Part shown: in pieces, positions 33,731-42,339 of the stretch
Layout: each line of letters begins with the position of its first letter
Position numbering within the stretch: the stretch's first letter is position 1
Assembly (NCBI GenBank): GCA_964438515.1
Contig: CAYTLK010000023.1
Span: forward strand, 1 to 49,418
Direction of reading: 5' to 3'
Length of the DNA stretch: 49,418 bases
Source: RGIG3701 sp964438515
Lineage (GTDB): Bacteria > Planctomycetota > Planctomycetia > Pirellulales > Thermoguttaceae
Program-made: the position numbers and the translations under genes
Notes under the pieces: model-generated
What the model saw: the letters and a program-made list of their open reading frames with translations, nothing else
Database searches by the model: none
Told to the model about the DNA's origin: nothing

Positions 33731-35512
33731 TTAAAATACTTCTCCGTCCAAATCAGGAAAGACGCGGAGATACTCCATCCACAAATAATTTCTGATTTCT
33801 GTTGCGTTTTCCATCTTCATGACGCGTTCTGCGACTCGTTCACATTGAGGAATCGAAACGCGGCGGCACAATCGTTTCACTTCCGGGATGGACCCGGGCG
33901 CAAGACTCAGCCGACGCAGACCGAGACCCAGCAAAAGCATCGTGAAAATAGGACTTCCGCTGAGCTGACCGCACAAACTTACAGGTTTGTTGTACTTTTT
34001 TGCGGCGTCGATCGTCATTTTAATGAGTTTCAGAACGGCCGGGTCGCAGGAATTGTAGAGGTAAACCACATCCATGTTGGTGCGGTCCACCGCCAGCGTG
34101 TACTGCGTGAGGTCGTTCGTTCCTATGCTGAAAAAATCGACTTCTTTCGCGAAATGTTCAATCATGAGGACGGCACTGGGGACTTCCACCATGATTCCCA
34201 TCGGAACGTTTGGATTGAAGGGGAGACGACCCTCCATCAAATCCTCTTTGACGTCTTCCGCAATCATGCGCGCCTGACGCCACTCCGCAAGCGTCGAAAC
34301 CAGCGGAAACATCACCTTTACCGGTCCGTAGTGAGCCGCACGAAAAATCGCACGAAGCTGTTTTCGGAACAAATCGGCCCGTTTGAGCGACAGACGAATG
34401 CTTCGCAGACCCAAACAGGGGTTTTTTTCATGTTCGATAAAATAATCGCTGTCCCCCGGATTCGTCATAAGCCGCGCGGAAGGGTCGAGGAGTTTGTCGG
34501 CTCCCAAATCCACCGTTCGAATCGTCACCGGTTTCCCCTTCATCGCCTCAATCACTTCGCGGTACGCGGTGAAATGCGCCTCCTCATCCGGGTGCGTTCC
34601 ACTCAGATAAAGGAATTCTGTACGATAAAGTCCCACACCGTCTGCATTGGATTGGTCGCAAGCGGCGGCTTCGCGCGGAAACTCAATATTTCCGAGAAGC
34701 ACAATGCGTGTTCCTTCGAGCGTGGCGGCCGGAAGTTCGCGTTGTGATTCGAGTGCGATATTCAGTGAACGTCGCTGCTGTCGCAAATACTGGTAGTGTT
34801 CGAGGGTTCCATCATCGGGATTGATGATGAGTGAACCATCGTCTCCGTCCACAATTACGACATCGCCGACGTGTACGTATTGGAGGAAAGGACCCAGGCC
34901 GACGACTGCGGGGATGTGGAGTCCTTCGGCCACAATTGCGGTGTGACTTGAAGGACCTCCCGTTTCTGTGGCGAACGCAGTGACGTATTGAGTGTTCATG
35001 GAGGCGGTTTCACTGGGTGTGAGGTCCCTCGCGAGCACGATACCGGGTTCGTCGAAGTTTTGAGTTTGTGATTTTTCTTTCTGCAGGACTCGGAGGAGTC
35101 TTTTTTTCAGGTCGAGCACATCGTTTGCACGCTGCGCCATGTAGGGGTTTTGGAGTTGCTGGAAGACCTGAGCGTAAGAATTCATGACGGCATACACAGC
35201 ATATTCAGCGGTGTAATGCTTTTTCAGGATGTCGTCACGCATTGTATTGAACAATTTCGCGTCCTGAAGCATTACAAGATGTCCCTCGAAAATGGCTCCG
35301 AACTCATTTCCCATTTTTCCGGTGACATCGTTTCGGCACGCGCTGATTTCACGAGAAGCGATTGCGATCGCCTCCTGCAGCGCAGCGAGTTCCTCGTTGA
35401 TTTTTTCGGGTTCACAGGTAGAAACCATCATTTGCCGACTGTCCGTATTGAGGACGACGGCTTTTGCGATGGCGACACCCGGTGAAACGGCGATACCGCG
35501 CACTTTCTTCAT
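33731..35512 (-). CDS. ptsI: PTS enzyme I (PEP-protein phosphotransferase)
   Basis: 593 residues, full length. The N-terminal domain begins GIAVSPGVAIA and carries the phospho-accepting His190 in GGPSSHTAIVAEG; the PEP-binding barrel has the conserved GTNDLTQYTLAVDR and the catalytic Cys in LCGQLSG (usually CGE), followed by GLGLRRLSLAPGSIPEVK. It moves phosphate from PEP to HPr. It is the last gene of hpf-ptsN-ptsH-ptsI; no sugar permease (EIIBC) is present, so the chain is most likely regulatory, as in the nitrogen PTS. Confidence 0.95.
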   Translation of the reverse strand: MKKVRGIAVSPGVAIAKAVVLNTDSRQMMVSTCEPEKINEELAALQEAIAIASREISACRNDVTGKMGNEFGAIFEGHLVMLQDAKLFNTMRDDILKKHYTAEYAVYAVMNSYAQVFQQLQNPYMAQRANDVLDLKKRLLRVLQKEKSQTQNFDEPGIVLARDLTPSETASMNTQYVTAFATETGGPSSHTAIVAEGLHIPAVVGLGPFLQYVHVGDVVIVDGDDGSLIINPDDGTLEHYQYLRQQRRSLNIALESQRELPAATLEGTRIVLLGNIEFPREAAACDQSNADGVGLYRTEFLYLSGTHPDEEAHFTAYREVIEAMKGKPVTIRTVDLGADKLLDPSARLMTNPGDSDYFIEHEKNPCLGLRSIRLSLKRADLFRKQLRAIFRAAHYGPVKVMFPLVSTLAEWRQARMIAEDVKEDLMEGRLPFNPNVPMGIMVEVPSAVLMIEHFAKEVDFFSIGTNDLTQYTLAVDRTNMDVVYLYNSCDPAVLKLIKMTIDAAKKYNKPVSLCGQLSGSPIFTMLLLGLGLRRLSLAPGSIPEVKRLCRRVSIPQCERVAERVMKMENATEIRNYLWMEYLRVFPDLDGEVF

Positions 35513-35604
35513 TCTGATTAATATCCGGCCGGCGCCAGAGGAAAGGAGGTGCGGAGTTCGTCCGGCAGGGACAAACGGGCCTTCAAGCCTCTGGTTCCTG
35601 AATT

Positions 35605-35919
35605 TTATTGTTTTCCTTCATCCAATTTGGAATCCAAAGGGAAACCTTCACGAAAGAGCGCGGCCATTCGGGCAACCGCCGCCGCGTGGTCTGGACCGGT
35701 GGCGGTAATCGTCACGGCAGTACCTTTCGTAGCGGCCAGAAGGAGGACGTCAAAGACGCCTCTCGCATCGACACACTGTCCGTTGGCTTCCAATTCGATT
35801 TTGGACTGAAATTTGGCTGCAAACTGTGAAATCATCGCCGCAGGGCGAATATGGAGCCCATTTTCGTTGCAAACGACGACTTTTTCCACACTTTTTTGGG
35901 AAGTTTGATTCACATTCAT
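35605..35919 (-). CDS. ptsH: HPr phosphocarrier protein without the Ser46 site
   Basis: 104 residues from ATG 35919, one base after the ptsN stop (TGA-G-ATG); an in-frame ATG at 35952 would overlap ptsN. His23 in ENGLHIRPAAM is the phospho-accepting histidine. The position that is Ser46 in standard HPr, 31 residues further on, is Gly54 (DARGVFDV), so HPr kinase cannot act there. The N-terminus is extended by about eight residues, and the C-terminus is longer than usual. It relays phosphate from enzyme I to the EIIA encoded upstream. Confidence 0.92.
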   Translation of the reverse strand: MNVNQTSQKSVEKVVVCNENGLHIRPAAMISQFAAKFQSKIELEANGQCVDARGVFDVLLLAATKGTAVTITATGPDHAAAVARMAALFREGFPLDSKLDEGKQ

Positions 35920-35920
35920 C

Positions 35921-36397
35921 TCACACCGCAAATTTATTTTCGTCTGCTTCATCGAGGAGCTGCACGATGGCGTCGCGAGTTTTTGCCTGCATCATAAATC
36001 GGCGAAAAGTATCGACACGCAGCTGCTTCGCGATGTGTTCCAAAGCGAAAAGGTGCTCCTGGGGCTGGTCAGGCGGAGAGACAAGCATAAACAAAACGCG
36101 CACAGGCTGGCCGTCGAGACTGTCGAAATCAACGCCTTCCTGACTGATGGCAACGGTGCCGACCATTTTTTTCACGTTGGAAAACTTCGTGTGCGGAACC
36201 GCCACACAACGGCCGATACCGGTGCTTCCGAGTTCTTCCCGTTTCAAAACATGGCGAACAATACCTTCGTAATCCTCTTCTGCAATCTGACCGGCATCCA
36301 CGATGGATTTGACCATTTCACGGATTGCTTCTTCTTTGGTTTTGGCCTGAAGATTAGCATTGAGGGACTCGTTACACATAAATTCCGCGAATTTCAT
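35921..36397 (-). CDS. ptsN: PTS EIIA-Ntr/fructose-type domain protein
   Basis: 158 residues. The active histidine is H69 in CVAVPHTKF, preceded by LKREELGSTGIG, the EIIA-Ntr pattern. The C-terminal LVSPPDQPQEHLFALEHIAK is also typical. In the nitrogen PTS this protein signals nitrogen or potassium state by its phosphorylation. It sits between hpf and ptsH with tight spacing, so all four genes appear to be one operon. Confidence 0.93.
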   Translation of the reverse strand: MKFAEFMCNESLNANLQAKTKEEAIREMVKSIVDAGQIAEEDYEGIVRHVLKREELGSTGIGRCVAVPHTKFSNVKKMVGTVAISQEGVDFDSLDGQPVRVLFMLVSPPDQPQEHLFALEHIAKQLRVDTFRRFMMQAKTRDAIVQLLDEADENKFAV

Positions 36398-36508
36398 GCA
36401 GAAAACTCCTTCAAAATGGTGTGATAAAAAATTTCAATAAATATCTGTTTTGGCGTTCGCGACAGGAAGCGTCACGAAACGTTTCCCGCGCGAAATCCCG
36501 TTATAAAA

Positions 36509-36817
36509 TTACTCCGGACGTGAATCCGTGAGTTTTTCCTTAAACTTTTTCAACTGCTGTTCGAGCTTTTTGAGGACCTCATCAAGAGACGCAAACAGCT
36601 CGCCAGTTTGAGCTTGAGCCACAAATTCCTTTTTCGGTTCCACCTTTATCTGAATATCGACTGCCGGATTGTCGCGAACGTCCAAATCGATGGTAATTAA
36701 TGCCGAGGAGATTCTATCGTAAAATCTCGACAATTTTTCCACTTTGGCGTTGATTTTTTCACGTGCAGGTTCCCCGATAGTGCCTCGACGGACTGAAATC
36801 GTTATTTGCATTTTCAT
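36509..36817 (-). CDS. hpf: ribosome hibernation-promoting factor, short form
   Basis: 102 residues from ATG 36817; a GTG two codons earlier is an alternative. MQITISVRRGTIGEPAREKINAKVEKLSRFY and the basic KKLEQQLKKFKEK helix show the RaiA/HPF fold. There is no C-terminal dimerisation domain, so it is short HPF. It blocks the decoding centre of resting ribosomes. Linkage to ptsN is the same as in the proteobacterial rpoN-hpf-ptsN cluster, but rpoN is not here. Confidence 0.9.
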   Translation of the reverse strand: MKMQITISVRRGTIGEPAREKINAKVEKLSRFYDRISSALITIDLDVRDNPAVDIQIKVEPKKEFVAQAQTGELFASLDEVLKKLEQQLKKFKEKLTDSRPE

Positions 36818-37239
36818 ACTCACTTTCCCGCTGAGGAAGAAACTTCTTCAGCGCACAATAGGACGAAACACATTCCACCAGATGATATTGAGGAGGAAAA
36901 GTCTCGCACAATTAGTAATATTACATCTTTTTTCAGGATATACAAGCGCCCCCACGGAAATATTTATCCTTTTTTATCAAAAACATTCGACGGAAGCGTC
37001 CCTGCAAGCGGAACAACCACCTTCGTCAGCCTTCCTTTTTTACGGATTTTTTCGCAAAAAGGCGCATCTTTTTGAAGAAAACTCCTGAATTATTTTCTTC
37101 GAAAAATTTCCCCAAAATTTTTTCTTATCGGTTCCTTTGTGCCGACCGTTTCAGCAGGAAACCTCTCCTTTTTTTTGCAGAACCGAAATGTTCGTTAAAA
37201 TCGGAAAACTCAAACCGGACGAAATCAGACCGACCGAAC
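36818..37239. other. spacer between hpf and the 231-residue protein gene
   Basis: About 420 bp, AT-rich with homopolymer A and T stretches. Frames here show no conserved motif and no ribosome site. The promoter of the hpf operon should lie in 36820-36960, but I cannot pick a convincing -35/-10 pair. Confidence 0.5.
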
Positions 37240-37935
37240 TCACTCGCCTCCCAGCAGGATGTGAAGCATGCGGCCCGGAATGGAGCCGGAACTGACGCAG
37301 CCGATGAGGACGAACAGAGCGAAAAGTCCGCAGCACGTCAGCATCGCCCATTTCCAATAATTCGGCTGAGGGAGCAGGGCGTCTGAAGGGGCGGGAACCG
37401 GCATTTCGGAAATTCTTTCGGTTCTTTCGGCGGAAACGGCGGCTTTGGATTCTTCCGGCTCCGGTTCGAGTTCGAGAATATCGTCAAAATTCATCTCGAT
37501 TTTATCCACAAATTTCATCGCGGGAATGGAAAATTCGTCGTTGGCGTCCGCAAACTGCGAGAGAGACAGAAGCCGTGCGCGCAGCTCCGGCGAAAAATCC
37601 AGCGTTGCGTTCAGCGCCTTCGAGAGGATTCGATGACACGCTGCCACTTCACCCAGCCGGATCTCGGAATGAAGACAGAATTTCTCATAATCGGGCGTCA
37701 GTTCCGGTTTCATCGCGTTGTCGAGATAGTCGGCCGATGAATTTGCGTTTCCCAAAGGCGTTCCGTCGAGCATCTCCGGGGCGGGAAGCTGCTTCAAATG
37801 AAGCACTTCTTCGATCTGGGCCTTCAGGGCCTTCGCGAGTTCGCTTCCCTCCACCTTTTGCGCAATCAGTTTCGCGTCCTCCTCTGGAAGATTCTCGTTA
37901 ATCCAATTCAACAATGTTCGCATCGTCAAACGCAT
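37240..37935 (-). CDS. planctomycete-type single-pass membrane protein
   Basis: 231 residues. The start is ATG 37935 because AGGTGAT lies just before it; a second ATG four codons later is less well placed. TLLNWINENLPEEDAKLIAQKVE, ADYLDNAMKPE and EVAACHRILSKAL recur in a family I associate with Planctomycetes, of unknown function. Residues about 150-190 are an acidic/Pro linker; a single membrane helix (about 192-215) lies near the C-terminus with a short periplasmic tail. The domain order (cytosolic helical domain, linker, one membrane helix) resembles anti-sigma factors, but no sigma gene is adjacent. Confidence 0.75.
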   Translation of the reverse strand: MRLTMRTLLNWINENLPEEDAKLIAQKVEGSELAKALKAQIEEVLHLKQLPAPEMLDGTPLGNANSSADYLDNAMKPELTPDYEKFCLHSEIRLGEVAACHRILSKALNATLDFSPELRARLLSLSQFADANDEFSIPAMKFVDKIEMNFDDILELEPEPEESKAAVSAERTERISEMPVPAPSDALLPQPNYWKWAMLTCCGLFALFVLIGCVSSGSIPGRMLHILLGGE

Positions 37936-38113
37936 TCTATCACCTCAATGCACAAAATTCATTTTGGACTGAAAAAAACATTCTATTTATATTAGTGTCA
38001 AATTTTTTCCCAATCCGTGCAAAAAAATGGAATTATTTCCAAATTTTTTCCCAAATTTCTCAAAAATCTTCCCAAATCTTTCAGACAGGTGTAAAACTTT
38101 CGAATGTGAAATA

Positions 38114-38317
38114 TGTACAAAAAACTGTGATGCAAATTGTGTCTCACGGGCTTTTTCGTACGTGGCGGTGTTTCCACCCTAACGGGAGGAAACAGGGCGC
38201 TCCCGTAATGTCGTGACGGTCGTGGGGGAACAACATTTTGAATGTTGTTTTTCCCCAGTTTCTCGCTCCCGGTCGTACCGGGTCAAAAACTCTTGCTCGA
38301 GTGTTTTTAGGACTTTT
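38114..38317 (-). repeat. Element D, copy 4 (D4)
   Basis: A full copy beginning one base after the protease stop. H2 is at 38282-38268, H3 at about 38256-38225, H4 at 38193-38170; the alternative stem ACGGGAG/CTCCCGT is at 38182-38188 and 38200-38206. In H3 both arms differ from D3 yet still pair (CAACATT/AATGTTG), and in H1 the loop sides gain CTC/GAG. Such paired change suggests the RNA fold is maintained. Confidence 0.88.
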
Positions 38318-38318
38318 T

Positions 38319-39935
38319 TTACCGGTTTGCGTGCGGAGGGCGCCAGTTCATAATGTCGATACGCATGGAAATCGTTTCTTTGCCTTTCTTTTCCTGACGT
38401 AATAACACCATATTTACCGGAACATCCACAGGCGTATTTTCAAGAATCTCGGCCAAATGCTCAGGTGAGACGGGCCGTTCGTAATTCAGTCGGGCAAAAA
38501 CGTCGCCGGGTTTGGGATTGTTTTTACCCGAATAGGCGCCGGAATCCACCGATTCGATGAGGACTCCCGAAGGAAGACGCAGATTCAGCTCTCTGCATTC
38601 CTGGGTCGTCAGAGCGCGGACTCGAATACGAAGGCGGTCGTGAATGATTTTCTGTGCGTCAAGCGGTTTGTGCGGCGCAAGCGTCAGACTTGCGGAATAT
38701 TTTTCTCCGCTGGAACGCTCAATCTCCATCGAAAGAACGTTTCCCGTCGAGCAGGAAAGGAGCTGAAGGTAAAATTCGGAGGCGTTATGGATTTCTGTCC
38801 CGTTTAACGAAAGAAGCGTCTCGCCGTCCTGAATGTGACTCTTTTGCGAAAATGAAGGGTCTAAATCCATAAATCGGGCGCGATGCGGAACCTGTTCCCG
38901 ATTTCCGACGATCGTGAAGGGAAGTTCCCATTTTTTCAGCGCGGCACGGTGGCACATTTGAGGAAAAACGAAATAAAGGGTTTCGAGGGAGATTCCGAAC
39001 GCAATATTATCGGAATCACTCCGTTTGGAAACCGTGATTCCAATGACGTTTCCCGCGAGATTAAACCAGGGACCGCCGGAACTTCCGGGATTGATGGACG
39101 CGTCCGTCTGAAGAAGGTTGTGAAGCGTCAAACCTGGAATATCCGTCACCTGGCTCATTCGGTCCATTCCGCTGATGATGCCGTACGTCAGCGTGTATTT
39201 CAGGGCGTGAGGACAGCTGATCGTCACCACGGTGTCCCCGATGGAAAGCTCCGGCTGCGTCTCGAATGAAACGGACGTCAGTTTTTCGATGGGATCGATT
39301 TTCAACAGCGCGAGATCATCGTTAGGAAAAATCGACACAATTTCCGCACCGACACGATGACCGGAATAGAGTTCCACTTCCGGCGAAACGCAGCGCGACA
39401 CGGCGTGCGCATTCGTCAAAATGTAACCATCCGGATGAACGATGAAACCTGTACCGACGGTGCGTTCTTCCTGAGAGTCGGAGGTCGGACGGAAAAATTC
39501 GTCCGGAGACTTTTGGTCCGGCTGAACGTTCACACCCGTGATGTAAACCACGGATGGCGCATTTTTTTTGTACAGACGCGCAAGAACCGACTCGCCGGAA
39601 CGCGGAAACGCCGAAAGACGCGGATCTTCCGAGGCCGCAGAAGGTGCAGGAACCGAATTGGGAACCGAGTCGGGAACCGAATTCGAATCTGAATCGGAAC
39701 CCGATGCTGGAATCAGCTCAGGAATCAGCTCAGGAATCCATTCCGGGACGGAAGTCGGCGGCGGTGCGGTTTCGGACGGAGTTTCCGTTTCTGCGGATGC
39801 TTCCAGCGCAAAAAAGGAAGACGAAAAAAGGAGGATTGAGATAAAACTTGAGATCAAAATAGAAACAAAAATACCTGAAGGGTAGATATGAATTCTGAAC
39901 AAAATCGATTTTACGGAATGAGGCGTGTTTTTCAT
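38319..39935 (-). CDS. DegP/HtrA-like serine protease
   Basis: 538 residues from ATG 39935; the frame continues upward but that part overlaps AT-rich spacer. A membrane or signal segment (about 20-46) leads to a Ser/Pro/Asp-rich linker (about 47-105, with WIPEL-IPEL-IP and SVPDSVPNSVP repeats). The protease domain has the triad H177 (LTNAHAV), D207 (NDDLALLKI) and S286 (NPGSSGGPW). Two PDZ-like regions follow (about 350-430 and 440-530); the second includes LRLPSGVLIESVDSGAYSG. It would act in the periplasm as a quality-control protease, probably membrane-tethered. Confidence 0.9.
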   Translation of the reverse strand: MKNTPHSVKSILFRIHIYPSGIFVSILISSFISILLFSSSFFALEASAETETPSETAPPPTSVPEWIPELIPELIPASGSDSDSNSVPDSVPNSVPAPSAASEDPRLSAFPRSGESVLARLYKKNAPSVVYITGVNVQPDQKSPDEFFRPTSDSQEERTVGTGFIVHPDGYILTNAHAVSRCVSPEVELYSGHRVGAEIVSIFPNDDLALLKIDPIEKLTSVSFETQPELSIGDTVVTISCPHALKYTLTYGIISGMDRMSQVTDIPGLTLHNLLQTDASINPGSSGGPWFNLAGNVIGITVSKRSDSDNIAFGISLETLYFVFPQMCHRAALKKWELPFTIVGNREQVPHRARFMDLDPSFSQKSHIQDGETLLSLNGTEIHNASEFYLQLLSCSTGNVLSMEIERSSGEKYSASLTLAPHKPLDAQKIIHDRLRIRVRALTTQECRELNLRLPSGVLIESVDSGAYSGKNNPKPGDVFARLNYERPVSPEHLAEILENTPVDVPVNMVLLRQEKKGKETISMRIDIMNWRPPHANR

Positions 39936-40526
39936 GGAACTGACGGTGGAAAGGACAAAAAACGTTGAAAAAACAGAGTGACTTCTACTATAATATACCG
40001 AAAGGTGTTCTTTTTCAAGGGTGGTCCCCCTTTTTTTCAAAAAATATTTCGAAATCTTCAAAAAATCCAAAAAAACTTTTAAAAAGAACCGCCGTTAAAC
40101 GTTTTGTAATCGTTAAATTTTAACATCTGGCTGTAATGATTATAGAGGATGGGTAAAATGCGATAAGAATGCCGAGCCGTTATATTTTGCCTATCTTATA
40201 TGACCGGAATAGGCGGAATAGTCGGATTGTTCCGTGTGTTTTCGTTGTATCGATTGTGCGGATTATTCACTCAAGGAAACGGGGGCGGACTCCGATAATA
40301 AGATTGCTTTTCGAGAAGAACTCATTCCCAGATGAGAGATTTTCAAAAGCACATTCCGACTGAGGTTGGTGATACAAAAGGATGGTCACCGGTGGGGATG
40401 AAACACGATTTTTTTCAGATCGTTCAAAGTGAACGGAAAAAAACAAAATACTGTGTTTGTGATGGCCTCCATGACGCAGAAACTTGAAAAAAAATCGGGA
40501 AAATTTATCTTTAGGGAGAAATTTCA
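39936..40526. other. 590-bp spacer between divergent genes
   Basis: AT-rich. It contains CGTTAAACGTTTTG and CGTTAAATTTTAAC near 40095-40125, which could be operator-like half-sites, and a GGTCACCGGTGG stretch near 40385. Frames here have no family signature. The Cys-rich gene's ribosome site (TTAGGGAG) ends the region. No named RNA is seen. Confidence 0.45.
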
Positions 40527-41666
40527 ATGAACGTTAAGACTATTTTTTCAGCACTCATGATGATGGGTGTTATGACGACTGGTCAGCTTTTCGCGCAGAA
40601 CGGATGTGAAGCGGAAGCTCCTTCCTGCGGCAGTCCGTGTGCGACGGTGGTGGTAGTTCGTCCCAAATGCGATCTTTTCAGCGGATTGCGCTGCACTCCG
40701 TGCGCCGCGCCGTGTGCACCGTGCAANNNNNNNNNNNNNNNNNNNNNNNNNNNNNNNNNNNNNNNNNNNNNNNNNNNNNNNNNNNNNNNNNNNNNNNNNN
40801 NNNNNNNNNNNNNNNNNNNNNNNNNNGCTCCGTGCAAACCTGTGTGCGCTCCGTGCAAACCCGTGTGCCAGCCCGTCTGCGTTCCGTGCAAACCGGTCTG
40901 CAAGCCCGTGTGTGTTCCGTGCGCCAAAAAATTTATCGTGAAACCCGTTTGTGCCCCTGTTTGCGCGCCAGTTTGCGCGCCTTGTGAAGAAGCCGCTCCG
41001 GCAGCTTGCGCTCCTTGTGAAGAAGCCGCGCCGACCTGTGCCGCGCCTTGTGAAGAAGTTTGCAATCCCTGCACCCCTTGCTGCGCACCGTGCCGTCCTT
41101 TGCTTTCCCTGTTCCGTCAGGTGAACTGCGACCTTAAAGTTGCGGCCTGCACACTGGATTACGACCTTCAGATGGCTCATTACAACATGCAGATGCTTCG
41201 TTGCAACATGAAAGCAAACATCGAACAGTGCAAAGCGGAAGCCGATGCACGTGAAGCCTGCCGAGTTGCGGCTCGCTCTGGTGCTTGCGGTGATGTAGAA
41301 GTTTGCATTCCGAACCGTTGCCGACCCGGCGCGGCCATCAAAGGAATTTTCCGCACCCTGTTTGGAACTCCGAGTGCCTGCGGCTGCGACATTGCACCAG
41401 CTTGCGGCTGCGAAGCTGCTGAACCGGCCTGCGCTCCTGCAGAAGTCGCCCCGGTTACTGGTTGTGCTCCTGAAGAAGTCGCCCCGGTTACTGGTTGTGC
41501 TCCTGAAGAAGTTCCCGAAATGAAAGAACCTGCAACGGAATCCCCGGCCCCGGCCGTTCAGGAAGAAAAAGAAGACGGAATTGATGCGAGCATCCTTCCC
41601 GAAGCAGATCCGACCTCGGTTTCTGGAAACTTCTACAATCCCAGCCGCAGCATTGTGCTCCGCTAG
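40527..41666 (+). CDS. secreted Cys/Pro-rich repeat protein, interrupted by a sequence gap
   Basis: About 380 residues if the gap were truly 100 bases. GGGAGAAATTTCA precedes ATG 40527. A signal peptide (MNVKTIFSALMM...GQLFA) is cleaved before QNGC. From about residue 50 the chain is built from CAPCKPV, CQPVCVP and CAPVCAP units, then CAPCEEA repeats. A helical domain (about 190-265: VNCDLKVAACTLDYD, MQMLRCNM) has evenly spaced Cys. The end repeats APEEVAPVTGC and then turns acidic. The regular C-x-P-C spacing predicts dense disulphide cross-linking, as expected of a cell-wall or envelope structural protein. The repeat count is unknown because of the gap. Confidence 0.75.
   Translation: MNVKTIFSALMMMGVMTTGQLFAQNGCEAEAPSCGSPCATVVVVRPKCDLFSGLRCTPCAAPCAPCXXXXXXXXXXXXXXXXXXXXXXXXXXXXXXXXXXAPCKPVCAPCKPVCQPVCVPCKPVCKPVCVPCAKKFIVKPVCAPVCAPVCAPCEEAAPAACAPCEEAAPTCAAPCEEVCNPCTPCCAPCRPLLSLFRQVNCDLKVAACTLDYDLQMAHYNMQMLRCNMKANIEQCKAEADAREACRVAARSGACGDVEVCIPNRCRPGAAIKGIFRTLFGTPSACGCDIAPACGCEAAEPACAPAEVAPVTGCAPEEVAPVTGCAPEEVPEMKEPATESPAPAVQEEKEDGIDASILPEADPTSVSGNFYNPSRSIVLR
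40727..40826. other. assembly gap (100 N)
   Basis: Exactly 100 N, the usual placeholder for unknown length. It falls inside the Cys-Pro repeat, where near-identical units would break an assembly. The frame happens to be kept. Confidence 0.97.
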
Positions 41667-41721
41667 ATTGTTGAACGAAAAAGTTTGAGAGAAATTCCTC
41701 TTACTCAAACGAACTAAAATG

Positions 41722-41760
41722 AAAAATCCCTCACAGGTTGGAATGTGAGGGATTTTTTTT
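41722..41760 (+). terminator. terminator of the Cys-rich gene
   Basis: AAAAATCCCTCACA pairs with TGTGAGGGATTTTT, 14 bp, loop GGTTGGAA, ending in eight T. Confidence 0.92.
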
Positions 41761-41783
41761 CGTATGGACCCACCCGGCGAGCG

Positions 41784-41974
41784 GCGGGCTTTTTGCCCGC
41801 TGAACGTGCGTTCTCGAAACCCGAAATTTTCCGTTTGAATTCATCCCCTGGGAGCGCGGGCATCCTGCCCGCATGATTCCTCAAAGGAACGTTCATTAAT
41901 GTGGTTATGCGGGCGAGACGCCCATCACACTTTAAAAGTGATTTCTCAAGGCGAGCGGCGGGCTTTTTGCCCGC
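41784..41974. repeat. cluster of element C palindromes (C3, C4, C5)
   Basis: C3 (41784-41800) and C5 (41958-41974) are GCGGGC-TTTTT-GCCCGC with the same flanks (GGCGAGCG before, TGAA after). C4 (41845-41924) starts CCCCTGGGAGCGCGGGC, has a first hairpin GCGGGC-ATCCT-GCCCGC, a spacer ATGATTCCTCAAAGGAACGT like that of C1, and a second GCGGGCGAGACGCCC arm. Confidence 0.85.
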
Positions 41975-42243
41975 TGAATGTGTGGAGTTTTCCGTGTCCA
42001 TTCACACTATCGCCTCGCGCTGACCCACCGAACGGTTCCGTTGCCCCCGGAACTGCGTGCCGCCCATCATGAAAAGAGGAAAATTAAAAACATCGATTTT
42101 GAACGGAATGTATCGTGTGTTGGTTCGCGCACCGCGATGGGCACGTACGGTGGTGTGAGAGGACGGCCGCCCAAATAATGCACGGTTTCCATTCGATTTT
42201 CGGAAAAACGATACAAAAATCCTAAAATTCTTCGGGATCTGTC

Positions 42244-42271
42244 TTTACAAATTTGGAATCTCTGTTATAAT
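42244..42271 (+). promoter_or_regulatory. promoter of the HemN-like/NrtR fusion gene
   Basis: TTTACA (42244-42249), 16-bp spacer, TATAAT (42266-42271). A weak palindrome GTTAT...ATAAC overlaps the start site and could be an autoregulatory operator, which is inference. Confidence 0.7.
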
Positions 42272-42339
42272 TCTATTGTTATGAACACTTTCTTAATAAC
42301 ATTTCAGTAATATCAACGTTTGAAAATGGAGAAAAAAAC

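Larger units (their letters stand above)
41667..42339. other. repeat-rich spacer
   Basis: It holds a terminator, three element-C palindromes, a stretch with GCACGTACGGTGGTGTGAGAG at 42138-42158 that recalls the 3' end of some group II introns, and the promoter of the HemN/NrtR fusion. Short frames on both strands translate the palindromes (AGRMPALPG and SAGKKPAAR) and are not genes. Confidence 0.6.

Noticed and set aside
40583..41074. Minus-strand frames through the N run opposite the Cys-rich gene
   Set aside because: They are antisense repeats of the Cys-Pro coding units; N positions make the frame meaningless.
41784..41974. CRISPR array
   Set aside because: The repeated palindromes are few, irregularly spaced and have no unique spacers of constant length; no cas genes are present.
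41714..42001. 95-codon minus-strand frame
   Set aside because: It translates element C palindromes (AGRMPALPG, SAGKKPAAR twice) and the Cys-rich gene terminator.
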